DNA of 64,000 bases from Prevotella sp. (GTDB taxonomy: Bacteria > Bacteroidota > Bacteroidia > Bacteroidales > Bacteroidaceae). Made by a program: the position numbers and the translations under genes. The notes beneath the pieces were generated by a model. The model made no database searches and was not told the DNA's origin. It saw nothing but the letters and a program-made list of their open reading frames with translations. Below, one piece after another: positions 9,031 to 18,008 of the stretch; the first letter of the stretch is position 1, and the number at the start of each line of letters is the position of its first letter. Where the stretch lies: NCBI GenBank assembly GCA_016285075.1, contig JAEEQB010000004.1, positions 1 through 64,000 on the forward strand, read 5' to 3'.

Positions 9031-11847
9031 TTAGTTGTATAAGGTTTGACAGTTATCCATTATTTTCTTTATCTTCGCATTGGCCACAGGGTCACAACGT
9101 GAAATATCGCTGGCGTAAATAAGACCTATGGTAACTAGGTTCTGCCAACGTTGGAAATTATCCCAAAGAGGGAGTTTCCTAAGAACATCCATATTAATGA
9201 CATCCTGATTGACGATACTTGCAGAATCGTCGAAAGCTTTTAGCGTTTGTATCAGCGGCCTTGGCTTCCTTACAACATCCCAAGTGTCGGAAGCAGTGTC
9301 TATGGCCAAGTGGCATTTCTGCGCTTTTGCATTAATGTCTGCTATCTCATGGTCATCAATGTAATTTCTTCCAACGCTACTCACAAAGTTGTTTAGAGTA
9401 AGCGAGGCATAGTCTGCAATAGCATTGGGCTGTTCATTGAGACTGAACACATTGCAATAGCGATCTATCTTTTCTGAGATTAGCTTTCTCACTCCAAGCT
9501 TTTTGAGAAGACTAACCAACATGAACACGACTTCGTCTGCATGTGGCAATATACTCTCTATCGATTTAGCTTGATTGTTCAAATAAGTGACCCAATAGTC
9601 AATGATATGCTTCGTGACCACATCTGCCACAGTGGTGAGGGTTTCCGCATTACTTGATATAACTTCCTCTATGGTGCAACCTTTTTCCTTCAAATCTCGT
9701 TCAAGCTGTTCTTCATCACAGCTAAAGAAGTCACATAGTTTTTCGATATTGATATCTTTTCCGTCTTTTAGATTGATGCCAACTGTTGCACGGATAAAGT
9801 TGATGGCAGAAAAATCTTTCGGTGTGTCTGAGTGACAAATGATGATATCGTAAGCGATGTCTCGAAGATTGCCCACAGGAACCATTAAACTATCAATGAT
9901 CCTACCAAAAATCTCCGGCTTTGAACCTATCGTAAAAATCAGAGAACGCCTAATGTCACCGCAAATCTGTTTGACTTTTCTGTTCTTTTCCTCACTGTCT
10001 TCTGGCTCAAAATATACTGACAGGGCTTGATACATTTCCTGCTTGATGGCCTGAAGATCAGCCAAATACTTCTTTCTACGGGCATCATCTAATACATTGG
10101 CGATAGCATCAAGGCTCCTAATGATGGCCTTTGAACCGTCGTTATTGATAGTTGCAACATCATTCCAGGTTTCTTCAGGATGAGCAAAATGGGTCTTCAC
10201 AAACTCATTTCTGAGAAAACTCCTTTTTAGTGCCTCCATATAGTTGGGAAAATCTGGATGAACATATTCACCTGTTTCTTCTGATTTTGTTGCCCCATCC
10301 TGATAACCCGTAAACAGATTGTTTTTGCTTGACCAATAGAAGTCGCGCAGGGGGTATACATTCTGGAAAGCAGAGGACGTAAAGAATCCACCTTTGGTTA
10401 CCCATTCATCAAACCACTTGTTTGGCTTGATGATCTCGGGAATAACCGTATCGAATCTATTCCAATGGTCATCCAATTTATCCAAATTTGACGGACTGTC
10501 TGTCTTTGTACGTTCAAGATCAATATTAAACTTGGTTGCAATCATAAACAACGGTGCGATGCCATTCGTGTTTTGTAACAGTTTGGCTCGTTCGTTGGGT
10601 GTCCGACCTATGTTGTCCTCTATCCAACTATTGATAGTTTCACCTATAGTCGGTTCGGTTTTCTGGTCGTTATGATGGCAGAATAAAACACTGCTTATTC
10701 TCAATGAACGGGAATACTTGTTAAACAAGTATGCAACTTTTCCACGTCTTAATATTTTGGGAAGGACAGTATGAATCTCGTTCTCCTTAAACTTTTCACG
10801 CGAACGTGCTCCAGGAAAATCCAGCAGGTCAATCTTGTTTAAGAACTTTCGCTCTTCAGCAATTGTAGCAGGCAGCTCAAATGTCAATTCTGCAATGAGT
10901 GCGGACAGATTTCCCTTGTTATAGTTTTGAGCTATAAGATTTCCATTCTTGTCATATATGTCTGTATAGATGATGTCTCTGCCGGTATCAATATTTACTC
11001 CACAAACAGTGTCTAACCATTCGATTTTGAGAATGGTTCCGTTTTCACGAAGAACAGCATCAAATGGCACATAAACCTCGGAGTTAAAATCAAGTTTTTT
11101 ATACTCATTAATCAGCACACTGAATAAATGACTCATTTCTGGGTTCTTATTCCACAAGAGACTAAAAATGTCAACCCACTTGTCGTAGGACACATATTGA
11201 ATAACAGGGGCAACAATCTTACAGAAGTTTGACTGATATACACTAGCAGCATTGTTTCCTATTACATCTTTTATATAGTCATTAATGTCCTTAATATCAT
11301 CATCGATTATTTCTGATTGTTGCTTCGTTTTGCTATTCCACAAACTGGACAGTCCTTCTAAAGACTTATTGATCTCGTCATACTTTAGAATCGTATCAGG
11401 ATTTATCTTGATGTCATTATAATACGAATCTGCTATAAGGAGGATGATGTCGACAACTGTTAGTAGACGTACCTTTACATAATCAGACATTGCATTATCT
11501 CCTCTGGCTATCGTAAATCTTGTAATGACACCTGTCGATTCAATTTTGGCATTGTTACCACCACTGGGATTAAGCTCATCTATAAAACTATATGAACGAC
11601 CTCCGCTTTGAATGACAAAGGGAGAATTTGCGGATGAAAGCAGGCTACTCATCAAGTAGGATTTTCCAACTTGACTCTCTCCGTATGCTGCTGCAGAACA
11701 GTTCTCCTCAAGAGCTGAGCGGATTCGTCTCAGTTTCCTTCGGTATTCTTTGAAAACTGTCACAGGAAAAGAATCTTTTTTAAACTCTTTCGCCCACGCA
11801 ATAGATGACTCTATCAGTTCTAAATGCTTATCTATATCTTGTATCAT
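9031..11847 (-). CDS. Large dynamin/SrfC-like P-loop GTPase
   Basis: A 938-residue protein with an N-terminal P-loop GESQVGKS (56-63), a Walker B/G3-like DFPGA (343-347), and a long, mostly helical C-terminal two-thirds. This layout fits the SrfC family (putative virulence factor of the enteric srfABC operon) and dynamin-like GTPases, in which nucleotide hydrolysis drives remodelling or assembly. An insertion of about 230 residues separates the P-loop from the DFPG motif. No transmembrane helix is evident. The partner upstream is an Hsp70-fold ATPase, the same pairing as SrfB with SrfC, which strengthens the call. The start is 15 bases after that gene, and the next gene starts six bases downstream. 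Sequence similarity to SrfC is judged from motifs only. Confidence 0.8.
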   Translation of the reverse strand: MIQDIDKHLELIESSIAWAKEFKKDSFPVTVFKEYRRKLRRIRSALEENCSAAAYGESQVGKSYLMSSLLSSANSPFVIQSGGRSYSFIDELNPSGGNNAKIESTGVITRFTIARGDNAMSDYVKVRLLTVVDIILLIADSYYNDIKINPDTILKYDEINKSLEGLSSLWNSKTKQQSEIIDDDIKDINDYIKDVIGNNAASVYQSNFCKIVAPVIQYVSYDKWVDIFSLLWNKNPEMSHLFSVLINEYKKLDFNSEVYVPFDAVLRENGTILKIEWLDTVCGVNIDTGRDIIYTDIYDKNGNLIAQNYNKGNLSALIAELTFELPATIAEERKFLNKIDLLDFPGARSREKFKENEIHTVLPKILRRGKVAYLFNKYSRSLRISSVLFCHHNDQKTEPTIGETINSWIEDNIGRTPNERAKLLQNTNGIAPLFMIATKFNIDLERTKTDSPSNLDKLDDHWNRFDTVIPEIIKPNKWFDEWVTKGGFFTSSAFQNVYPLRDFYWSSKNNLFTGYQDGATKSEETGEYVHPDFPNYMEALKRSFLRNEFVKTHFAHPEETWNDVATINNDGSKAIIRSLDAIANVLDDARRKKYLADLQAIKQEMYQALSVYFEPEDSEEKNRKVKQICGDIRRSLIFTIGSKPEIFGRIIDSLMVPVGNLRDIAYDIIICHSDTPKDFSAINFIRATVGINLKDGKDINIEKLCDFFSCDEEQLERDLKEKGCTIEEVISSNAETLTTVADVVTKHIIDYWVTYLNNQAKSIESILPHADEVVFMLVSLLKKLGVRKLISEKIDRYCNVFSLNEQPNAIADYASLTLNNFVSSVGRNYIDDHEIADINAKAQKCHLAIDTASDTWDVVRKPRPLIQTLKAFDDSASIVNQDVINMDVLRKLPLWDNFQRWQNLVTIGLIYASDISRCDPVANAKIKKIMDNCQTLYN

Positions 11848-11862
11848 ATTTATCTGTTTTTG

Positions 11863-14800
11863 TTAGAAGTCAAATGCACCTGAATCAAGCCAATACTGGT
11901 CTTCTACTCCAAGACTTTGAATATGTATTTCAAGGTTTCCATCGATAACATCATTACCTTCGTTGTCGACAATCGCACTTATTGTCAGGCTCTCTTTGTC
12001 ATCCACGTCACGTTCTATCGATATTTTGAATGGCATCCTTCTTTTCAGCGCATCGATATTTTCTCTGACAAGGCCTGAAACTTTTGCGTCTGTAGGAAAG
12101 TCGTCTTCATTGAGCAATGCTTTCTTCCTTATCCTGTCCCCCATCTTATAGCGATTAAAGTCTATATTGTAAAGAGCGCGACACGGATATGAATCTAAAC
12201 CTATCTGTCGAACATTCAGAGTCTCAGGGATAGTACTAACCATAAGGTCTCCCTTGCTCTGCTCTGGAGTGATGAAATACTCAATGGGTTGACCTTCTCT
12301 TGATGCTTCAATATAATTAACAGTTGATTTTAGATTGTCCTTTAGCTTGTCTAGATTGATTACAAACTTGTTAAGATTAGATAACTCTGAGGCATAATGG
12401 CCTATTACACCTCCAATAGCAACAATGGTCTTTGCATTTCTAATGTGGCCCGTATTCTCACCAAATGGATACCAGTCTCCAACATAATAGTTGTTAAGAA
12501 CGATAAGGCGGTTGGGAGATACAGAATAGTATTTCAAGAACAGGTTTCTTATGGATGGCAAAGACGCAGGTCTTCCTGATAGAAGTACGATGTCACAGGC
12601 AAAAGAATACATGATGGTTGCTATCTTTTTCAGCAACGGTTCAAACTCTTTGCTTACGACATCAGACACTTTTTCGTTGTTGAAGTCCCATATTATTGAC
12701 GTTATGTCAATGCCTGTGCGCTCTTTAAAACCTTGAATGACATTATTGTTTGGTGGACAGTCACTAAATACATCTTCATATTTGACATAGCAATTCTTAC
12801 TACCTTTATTAAGCAATTCCAAAAAATAGCACATCAATGGAACAGAATACTGTATGTTGAAATCTTTCCTCAACATTCTGTCAGCTATGCTTTGCCCATT
12901 ATAGTCTTTACCAAAAAAGTCTTTCATCTTTTGACGATATTCTTTTATTCCTATACCATTAAGTTGCTTTCGGAAAGCACTGTCCTCATCAAGTATCATG
13001 ATGTTTTTGATGAGGGCATATAGCATATCATCACCAGCAAAGTAGTAACTATCGTAGAATAGAGGGTCAGGAGTTATAGTTGTCACATCGCCTTTTTCAT
13101 ACGTGTACTTGCTTATCATTAAGTCCGATGTACCAGCACCAATATCAAGAGAACCTACAGTGATAGACGGTTGGTTCTCTCCATCTTCTATTTTCCCGTA
13201 AAGATTAAAGAACTCACTGCAGCATCCCTTATACTTATGTCCAACTTCACCATACATATATACAAGTTGTGAGCATGTTGCTTCGTCGTAATACCAAGCA
13301 CCATCTGTATCCTTCATGGAACGAACAGCAGGAATTACTTCTACGGTTTTCCCTGGCTTTTCATTGTCAGCAGGATTTTTGTATTCAAAATTCTCCAAGA
13401 GGATAATAGCATCTTTTGCACAACGAACAAGAGCCTCACGCTCAACTTTAGACATAGCTGTAGGGCAAGTGACTATAATCCTTTTGATTTTTCGTGGCAT
13501 TGTAGGCTTGCCTAAACCTGTCTTGTTGGAACGGTGTCTTTCTCCGTTTATTTGGACTTTTGCCTGCACGAGCATCTCCAAAAATGCGAATGTCATCAAG
13601 GAGCGGCGAGAATAGTGGAATGACTGGCCTCCGTTACCTTCGAGGTCAAGTTTTCCATCACTCTTTAACTGGTTAGTTATTCCGCGAAGATTTAGGATGT
13701 GAGCGTCTTTTTCTCCTTCGAGCACAAGAAACTTCCACTCTTCTCGGTTGGGTTTCCAATCCCATAGGTATCTCTTGGGGCTGGAGTATGTTGATAATGA
13801 TTCGTCGTCTTCAATATTGTTTGTTGACAAATGGATTAATTGGTTGGCTTCTTGTCCCAAGCGTACTAGACTGGGGTAAACAAATTGCTTACTATCTTTA
13901 ATGCCGAAATCACCGAAATCGACTTTTCGGAAGGCAAGCCGCATATCAAAGGGTTCAGAATATGAACGTATGTAAGCCCCCTCACCATCAATACACACAG
14001 GATTCGTATAGTCTATAAGTTCTAGATGCCTTACTTGGTTGAAATTGGTATTGTCTTCAATAAGCAAGGCCGTTGTCCTTGAATTGCCAATATCAATGAC
14101 CATATCAACGTCTTTTGTTTCCACCTCTGTATCTTTATACAAAGTTACCTTAGGGAAAAATTTATGCTGTGCAAGGTAGTTGATTAAGAATGTATATGAG
14201 GCTATATAAGCGGTTTTTCTGACATTTGCACCCTTGATTTGAGATACTCTTTGGATTCCCGGATGGACTAGTTTAAGTAAATATTCATCAATATAACTCC
14301 ACTTCTTCCCTGACGTGCAATAGTCCATCAAGAAGAACTCATTACTACACAAGTCAAAATCCATATCAGTACGGAATTTGTCTGGGAATACTGGGCACTC
14401 ATCATACTCATCGCTTTCGTATCTAACTCTTGTGTCAAATGCCAGAACTACATGATAGGTCTTAATACCTTTCATGTCCTCAACAGGAATCATCTTGAAA
14501 CGTGCCCAGTTGAGAGGACCAAAGCGAAACTTCTTTTCTGTTCGTTTAAAAAAGTATGGCAAGGGAAGCCAGACATTTTCAAAAAACGACAATTTGTTGT
14601 CTTTATCTGAAAAAGTCATGCAGAAAATGTCACCTTTAACCCCAGGACAATTGGCATCATCAATACGAAGTGGGGTTATACCATCGTTCTTCAATTCTGA
14701 TGGGTCTAATACAAGGGTGGGGTCTGCCAAGTAACCACCATTATAAAGCTTCTTCTTTTCATAATAAATACATTCATCCTCTGTCCTCAATTCATAAACT

Positions 14801-14940
14801 GAGTCCAAAATCCATTCTCCATTTTCAGTATCATACCATTCATGATACCATGATTTGAACTTCTCCTGCGTGTTGATGCTAATAGGAAAAGTATATATTT
14901 GAATGCCAGAATTAGCGATTAGTTTTATGTCTTCAGCCAT
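11863..14940 (-). CDS. Hsp70/actin-fold ATPase, SrfB-like
   Basis: A 1025-residue protein from the start MAEDIKLIAN at 14940. An open frame continues upstream to 15297, but that part overlaps two other open frames and reads as non-protein sequence, so I prefer the internal ATG, which has an A-rich upstream region usual for this group. Residues 1-275 are an unassigned N-terminal domain. The ATPase core shows the three actin/Hsp70 motifs in order: phosphate-1 DIGNSRTTA (283-291), phosphate-2 DIGAGTSDL (599-607) and the adenosine motif LLSGRPASLPSI (786-797). The size and motif spacing fit the SrfB virulence-factor family. It is the first gene of the eight-gene operon, and the dynamin-like partner follows at once. 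It probably acts in ATP-driven assembly or chaperoning of the complex, which is inference. Confidence 0.82.
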   Translation of the reverse strand: MAEDIKLIANSGIQIYTFPISINTQEKFKSWYHEWYDTENGEWILDSVYELRTEDECIYYEKKKLYNGGYLADPTLVLDPSELKNDGITPLRIDDANCPGVKGDIFCMTFSDKDNKLSFFENVWLPLPYFFKRTEKKFRFGPLNWARFKMIPVEDMKGIKTYHVVLAFDTRVRYESDEYDECPVFPDKFRTDMDFDLCSNEFFLMDYCTSGKKWSYIDEYLLKLVHPGIQRVSQIKGANVRKTAYIASYTFLINYLAQHKFFPKVTLYKDTEVETKDVDMVIDIGNSRTTALLIEDNTNFNQVRHLELIDYTNPVCIDGEGAYIRSYSEPFDMRLAFRKVDFGDFGIKDSKQFVYPSLVRLGQEANQLIHLSTNNIEDDESLSTYSSPKRYLWDWKPNREEWKFLVLEGEKDAHILNLRGITNQLKSDGKLDLEGNGGQSFHYSRRSLMTFAFLEMLVQAKVQINGERHRSNKTGLGKPTMPRKIKRIIVTCPTAMSKVEREALVRCAKDAIILLENFEYKNPADNEKPGKTVEVIPAVRSMKDTDGAWYYDEATCSQLVYMYGEVGHKYKGCCSEFFNLYGKIEDGENQPSITVGSLDIGAGTSDLMISKYTYEKGDVTTITPDPLFYDSYYFAGDDMLYALIKNIMILDEDSAFRKQLNGIGIKEYRQKMKDFFGKDYNGQSIADRMLRKDFNIQYSVPLMCYFLELLNKGSKNCYVKYEDVFSDCPPNNNVIQGFKERTGIDITSIIWDFNNEKVSDVVSKEFEPLLKKIATIMYSFACDIVLLSGRPASLPSIRNLFLKYYSVSPNRLIVLNNYYVGDWYPFGENTGHIRNAKTIVAIGGVIGHYASELSNLNKFVINLDKLKDNLKSTVNYIEASREGQPIEYFITPEQSKGDLMVSTIPETLNVRQIGLDSYPCRALYNIDFNRYKMGDRIRKKALLNEDDFPTDAKVSGLVRENIDALKRRMPFKISIERDVDDKESLTISAIVDNEGNDVIDGNLEIHIQSLGVEDQYWLDSGAFDF

Positions 14941-15420
14941 TGCGATTCTTTTTACGCATCGTTCCCAAAATGCGATATTCTCTTTCTTCGTAACGGCACA
15001 AAAAGAAGACGTGGGAACAATCCTTGTCGCCCGTCCCACATCCAAAGGCTCTCGCATTGCCCGATATTGAAGAACGAGCAACGTAGAAGCCCACGCCGAT
15101 ATGAATATAGCTTCCCCCAGTAGTGGCACTGTTGAATAACACCATAAAGGGGGATGCGTATAAACACATCCCGAGGACATCTTTAGTTGCCTTGCTCTGA
15201 CAATATCGTTCGAATTTGCGAGATTCTTGGATGTCAAAGACAAAACGCCAGAAGACGCCTTTTTTATATGTCGTGAATCCCGCATTATCCCACCCAATGC
15301 CCGCCTTGTTATGGCGGCATCGCCTCACATGGCCCGGCGTGGACTGTCATTCAAGTTGTGGGCGGTAACGGAATTCATCCGTTAGTACCGACTGCTCATG
15401 ACAACGAGAATCGGGCGTAA
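14941..15420 (-). other. Long leader/repeat-like segment ahead of the operon
   Basis: Between the -7-like TATCTTTA box at about 15418-15425 (minus strand) and the ATPase start lie about 480 bases. All three minus-strand frames stay open for about 200 bases or more here (frames to 15297, 15328 and 15167), which suggests low stop content rather than three genes. A hairpin with stem AACGGA/TCCGTT and outer pairs CGGT/ACCG lies at 15363-15390. The segment reads like a structured 5' leader or an interspersed repeat element. A real 131-residue protein (14933-15328) cannot be excluded, but it matches no family I know. Confidence 0.4.
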
Positions 15421-15570
15421 AGATACAAACTTTTTGTGACATTCCTTGCTTTTTCTTATTTTTTTTACAAAAAAGGCCTTTTTTTCTGTCCTTCGTCCCT
15501 AAAACACCACAAAATATCACCAAAAAGCAATCAAAATGATGAAACGCAGGGTACCTGTTTTATAAAGAAC

Positions 15571-15665
15571 TGAAACGAAGGGACGGGTACCTGTTTCATA
15601 AAGAACAGGAGCTAGTAATAATCAATTCGTTGAATCCGTGCAGAGATTGGAACATGGGTCGGACT
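15571..15665. repeat. 95-bp direct repeat, copy 1
   Basis: This copy matches positions 25571-25665 over 95 bases without a visible difference, and the flanks differ on both sides. It contains CCTGTT and AACAGG that can pair around a short loop. A partial, slightly diverged copy of its first part (GGTACCTGTTTTATAAAGAAC-like) lies immediately upstream at 15541-15570. The two full copies flank the accessory block with the kinase, AAA-ATPase and small membrane proteins. Confidence 0.9.
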
Positions 15666-15853
15666 ACGGCCTCAAAAACTATCAAGAATTGGAGAATTAT
15701 ACAGAATAACTGAATAAGACAGAATAACAAAAGAACAGACTTCTCTCTTTGTCCGTCAGTGTTTCTTCCAATTCATGCTCGCGACAAACCTTTCGGATTT
15801 CCTGCAATATCTTCCCCAGAAGCTTTTATCGGGGGGATTCTTATTATCACCTA

Positions 15854-15884
15854 CAAAGGTACAAAAATTCTATCACATTACAAA
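15854..15884 (-). promoter_or_regulatory. Bacteroidota-type promoter, minus strand
   Basis: Read on the minus strand, TTTG (15881-15884) is followed after 19 bases by TACCTTTG (15854-15861), an exact match to the Bacteroidota housekeeping consensus. It points into 15850-15670, where I see only a short open stretch of about 40 codons starting LGKILQEIRKV, probably a gene remnant. Confidence 0.6.
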
Positions 15885-15924
15885 TCAGTTGGTTATAAAG
15901 TTACTTAACATTTGGTGACACTCC

Positions 15925-16086
15925 CTATTTAGGCAAATCATCAAGTTCGTTCCACGGTACTTTCGAACCACTGGCAGCAACAAATATCTTTCGGCATTTA
16001 GTAGGCATAGCTTCCCTACATTCAATATCTTTTACGCCACATGCGATAAGTGATGTCCAAGGCTGACGTATCGCCAGTGTCTTCAT
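15925..16086 (-). pseudogene. Truncated ASCH-domain protein
   Basis: A 53-residue reading frame beginning MKTLAIRQPWTSLIACGVKD and ending at a TAG. The IRQPW.SLI..G.KDIE.R pattern is the N-terminal signature of ASCH domains (RNA-binding, PUA-related, often near nucleic-acid processing or toxin-antitoxin genes). Full-length ASCH proteins are usually 100-150 residues, so this is about the first third to half. After the signature the frame goes on with KCRKIFVAASG and then stops, so the gene is truncated or decayed. Confidence 0.65.
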
Positions 16087-16125
16087 GAATGGTGCATCAG
16101 ATTTCTTTTTTTTGTCAGGAGAAAG

Positions 16126-16403
16126 TCAGACTGAAGAAATTGGGAAAGAAATTGGAGAACTTTGTCTGCACACGTCCGCACGGCGTCCGTATAGCCACTC
16201 GCTCCGTTGTCCGTCAAAGCATGATTCTTGGAGGACGGCCAACATAGTGCCAATACGTGACTGTATCAGTGTTTCAAAGAACGATTCGGCTGTCTCATCA
16301 GCCTCTTATTACTATCGCGGACAGCTTCTTCGTCATAGGCTCCGCTGATTTCTTCCTTGTATGACAATGCATGACCGAGGTCGAAACCGAGGTTAATCAC
16401 CAT
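16126..16403 (-). pseudogene. Frameshifted gene relic next to the ASCH fragment
   Basis: Two overlapping frames on the minus strand form one plausible protein. Frame A runs from 16403 (MVINLGFDLGHALSYKEEIS) to a TGA at 16266-16268. Frame B picks up near DETAESFFETLIQSRIGTML and runs to a TGA at 16126-16128. The join needs one frameshift at about 16300. It probably formed the beginning or neighbour of the ASCH fragment 39 bases downstream. I do not recognise the family. Confidence 0.45.
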
Positions 16404-16671
16404 AGATTCATGCCCGTCCACCGTACAACAAGTTCTTCATATGGCCATGAGGCCACACGAAGACCTCTTTAGTTTTACTTTAAGTGTAATTAGTGTAATA
16501 GAAAGAAATTCCACCACTCTCGCAATAACCTGTATTTCAACCGATTACAAAGAAAGTGACGGAGTGTAATTTATCTCGCTTTTTTTGGAGGAGATGTTCT
16601 TGGTGTTACTCTTGTGTCACCTTGTGCCAGTCTTTTGAAGGCTTAAATTATCATAAATAGGACAGTCCTGA

Positions 16672-16703
16672 TTTGGTTAAATTGAATATAAGCCATATCT
16701 TTG
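16672..16703 (+). promoter_or_regulatory. Promoter of the kinase gene
   Basis: TTTG at 16672-16675, a 20-base spacer and TATCTTTG at 16696-16703 fit the Bacteroidota consensus. The kinase start codon follows 18 bases later, implying a very short leader. Confidence 0.75.
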
Positions 16704-16721
16704 TGCTCACAATGAGAATAA

Positions 16722-18008
16722 ATGATGGCACAAGATTCTGACTCTTCTGCCTCTGGCTACATTTCCGACTCGTTCGAAGGAATCAGTCGCGACTTTACCG
16801 ATGTGGAGATACTCAGCACATCGGAGGTGAATGTCGTGGCGAAAGGTAAACGATACGGGCGGTGGTGGCTATTGAAGGGACTGAGGCCAGAGGTGAGAAA
16901 CGAGGCAGGCTACCAGCAAAGGCTGCGCAAGGAGCTGGATATCATGATGCAGTTACAGCACCCAGGCATAGTTACGGCTATGGGAGTGGAGACTGTTGAG
17001 GAACTGGGAGACTGCATCTTAATGGAATATGTGGACGGTGTGACTCTAAAAGAATGGCTGCAAGCTACGACGACACGCAAGGAACGTCGCAGAATAGCAA
17101 ACCAGCTGACGGAGGCTGTCAGCTATATCCACTCAAAGGGCATTGTCCACCGCGACCTGAAGCCTGCGAACATCATCGTCACAAGAAACGGCGAGAACGT
17201 GAAGTTGATTGACTTTGGACTGGCTGATACCGACAGTCACGCTGTCCTGAAACAGCCGGCAGGCACTCTGAAATATATGTCGCCAGAGCAGCAGCAAACG
17301 GCTGTGGCCGACGTCAGGAACGACATTTACAGTATGGGGGTGATCTTTCAGCAGATGGACTTGGGCTACAGCCGTATTGTCAGGAGGTGCCTGCTGCCCA
17401 TAGGCCAGCGGTATCAGAACGTGACAGAGCTGCGTGACAGCATGACGCGACGAGACTCACGAAACAGACTTTTGACGGTGGCGATACTTTCTGCGCTATT
17501 CCTATTATTAATGGTTGCTGTCGTGGGCCTGGCCACCAGACAGAAGTTGCTCAGCCGTACCATTTCCCAACAACACCAGACGATTGACAGTCAGCAGGAC
17601 CGTATAGTGGAGCAAAAGGAAGCGATAGAAAAACTGAAAGAAAAGGTTGAAGAAAGTCAAATGGAAGCTGATGAGCAGAAGGAGACAGTGAACCTTCTGG
17701 CTGCGGACAACCGCCGACAGAAAGAGAGGAACGAGGAAGTACAAAGAAGAAAGCAGAGCGAATACCGAATACAACGGTGCTATGCGGAAGGGGCTGACAG
17801 CCTGCGAAAGGCCGTAAAGCCGGAAGTCGGCATAGACGAGAGATACAAACGGGGCATAGACGCCATACATATCTATATGAATAGTCACACAACAGGACTG
17901 ACGGCCCAGGAGAAGCAGGAAGTGGAGCGCTGCCTGATGTCAATCCTGAATGCCCTCAGACAGTCCTGGCAACAAAAAGAAAACGAACAAAACAAGCAGA
18001 AGAGATGA
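16722..18008 (+). CDS. Membrane-anchored Ser/Thr protein kinase (Hanks type)
   Basis: A 428-residue protein with the kinase domain at about 25-245. Visible elements are the ATP-binding lysine Lys52 (WWLLKGL), the helix C glutamate near Glu71, the catalytic loop HRDLKPAN (143-150), DFG (164-166) and SPEQ (187-190) in place of APE. The glycine-rich loop is poorly defined, and the domain is short after the activation segment. A transmembrane helix (about 249-270) and a coiled coil rich in Gln, Glu and Lys (about 280-345) follow, then a helical C-terminal part. That topology puts the kinase in the cytoplasm and the coiled coil in the periplasm. The start codon lies 18 bases after a good -7 box. 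It overlaps the next gene by four bases (ATGA), so the two proteins are made together and probably work in one signalling unit. Confidence 0.9.
   Translation: MMAQDSDSSASGYISDSFEGISRDFTDVEILSTSEVNVVAKGKRYGRWWLLKGLRPEVRNEAGYQQRLRKELDIMMQLQHPGIVTAMGVETVEELGDCILMEYVDGVTLKEWLQATTTRKERRRIANQLTEAVSYIHSKGIVHRDLKPANIIVTRNGENVKLIDFGLADTDSHAVLKQPAGTLKYMSPEQQQTAVADVRNDIYSMGVIFQQMDLGYSRIVRRCLLPIGQRYQNVTELRDSMTRRDSRNRLLTVAILSALFLLLMVAVVGLATRQKLLSRTISQQHQTIDSQQDRIVEQKEAIEKLKEKVEESQMEADEQKETVNLLAADNRRQKERNEEVQRRKQSEYRIQRCYAEGADSLRKAVKPEVGIDERYKRGIDAIHIYMNSHTTGLTAQEKQEVERCLMSILNALRQSWQQKENEQNKQKR

Noticed and set aside
14933..15328. 131-residue open frame as a separate gene, and the N-terminal extension of the ATPase to 15297
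   Set aside because: Three overlapping minus-strand frames are open over the same DNA, none resembles a known protein, and the ATPase has a sensible ATG at 14940. Treated as leader or repeat DNA.
16085..16348. 87-residue plus-strand frame
   Set aside because: It lies opposite the ASCH and relic frames, which read as real protein fragments. The plus-strand composition is not protein-like.
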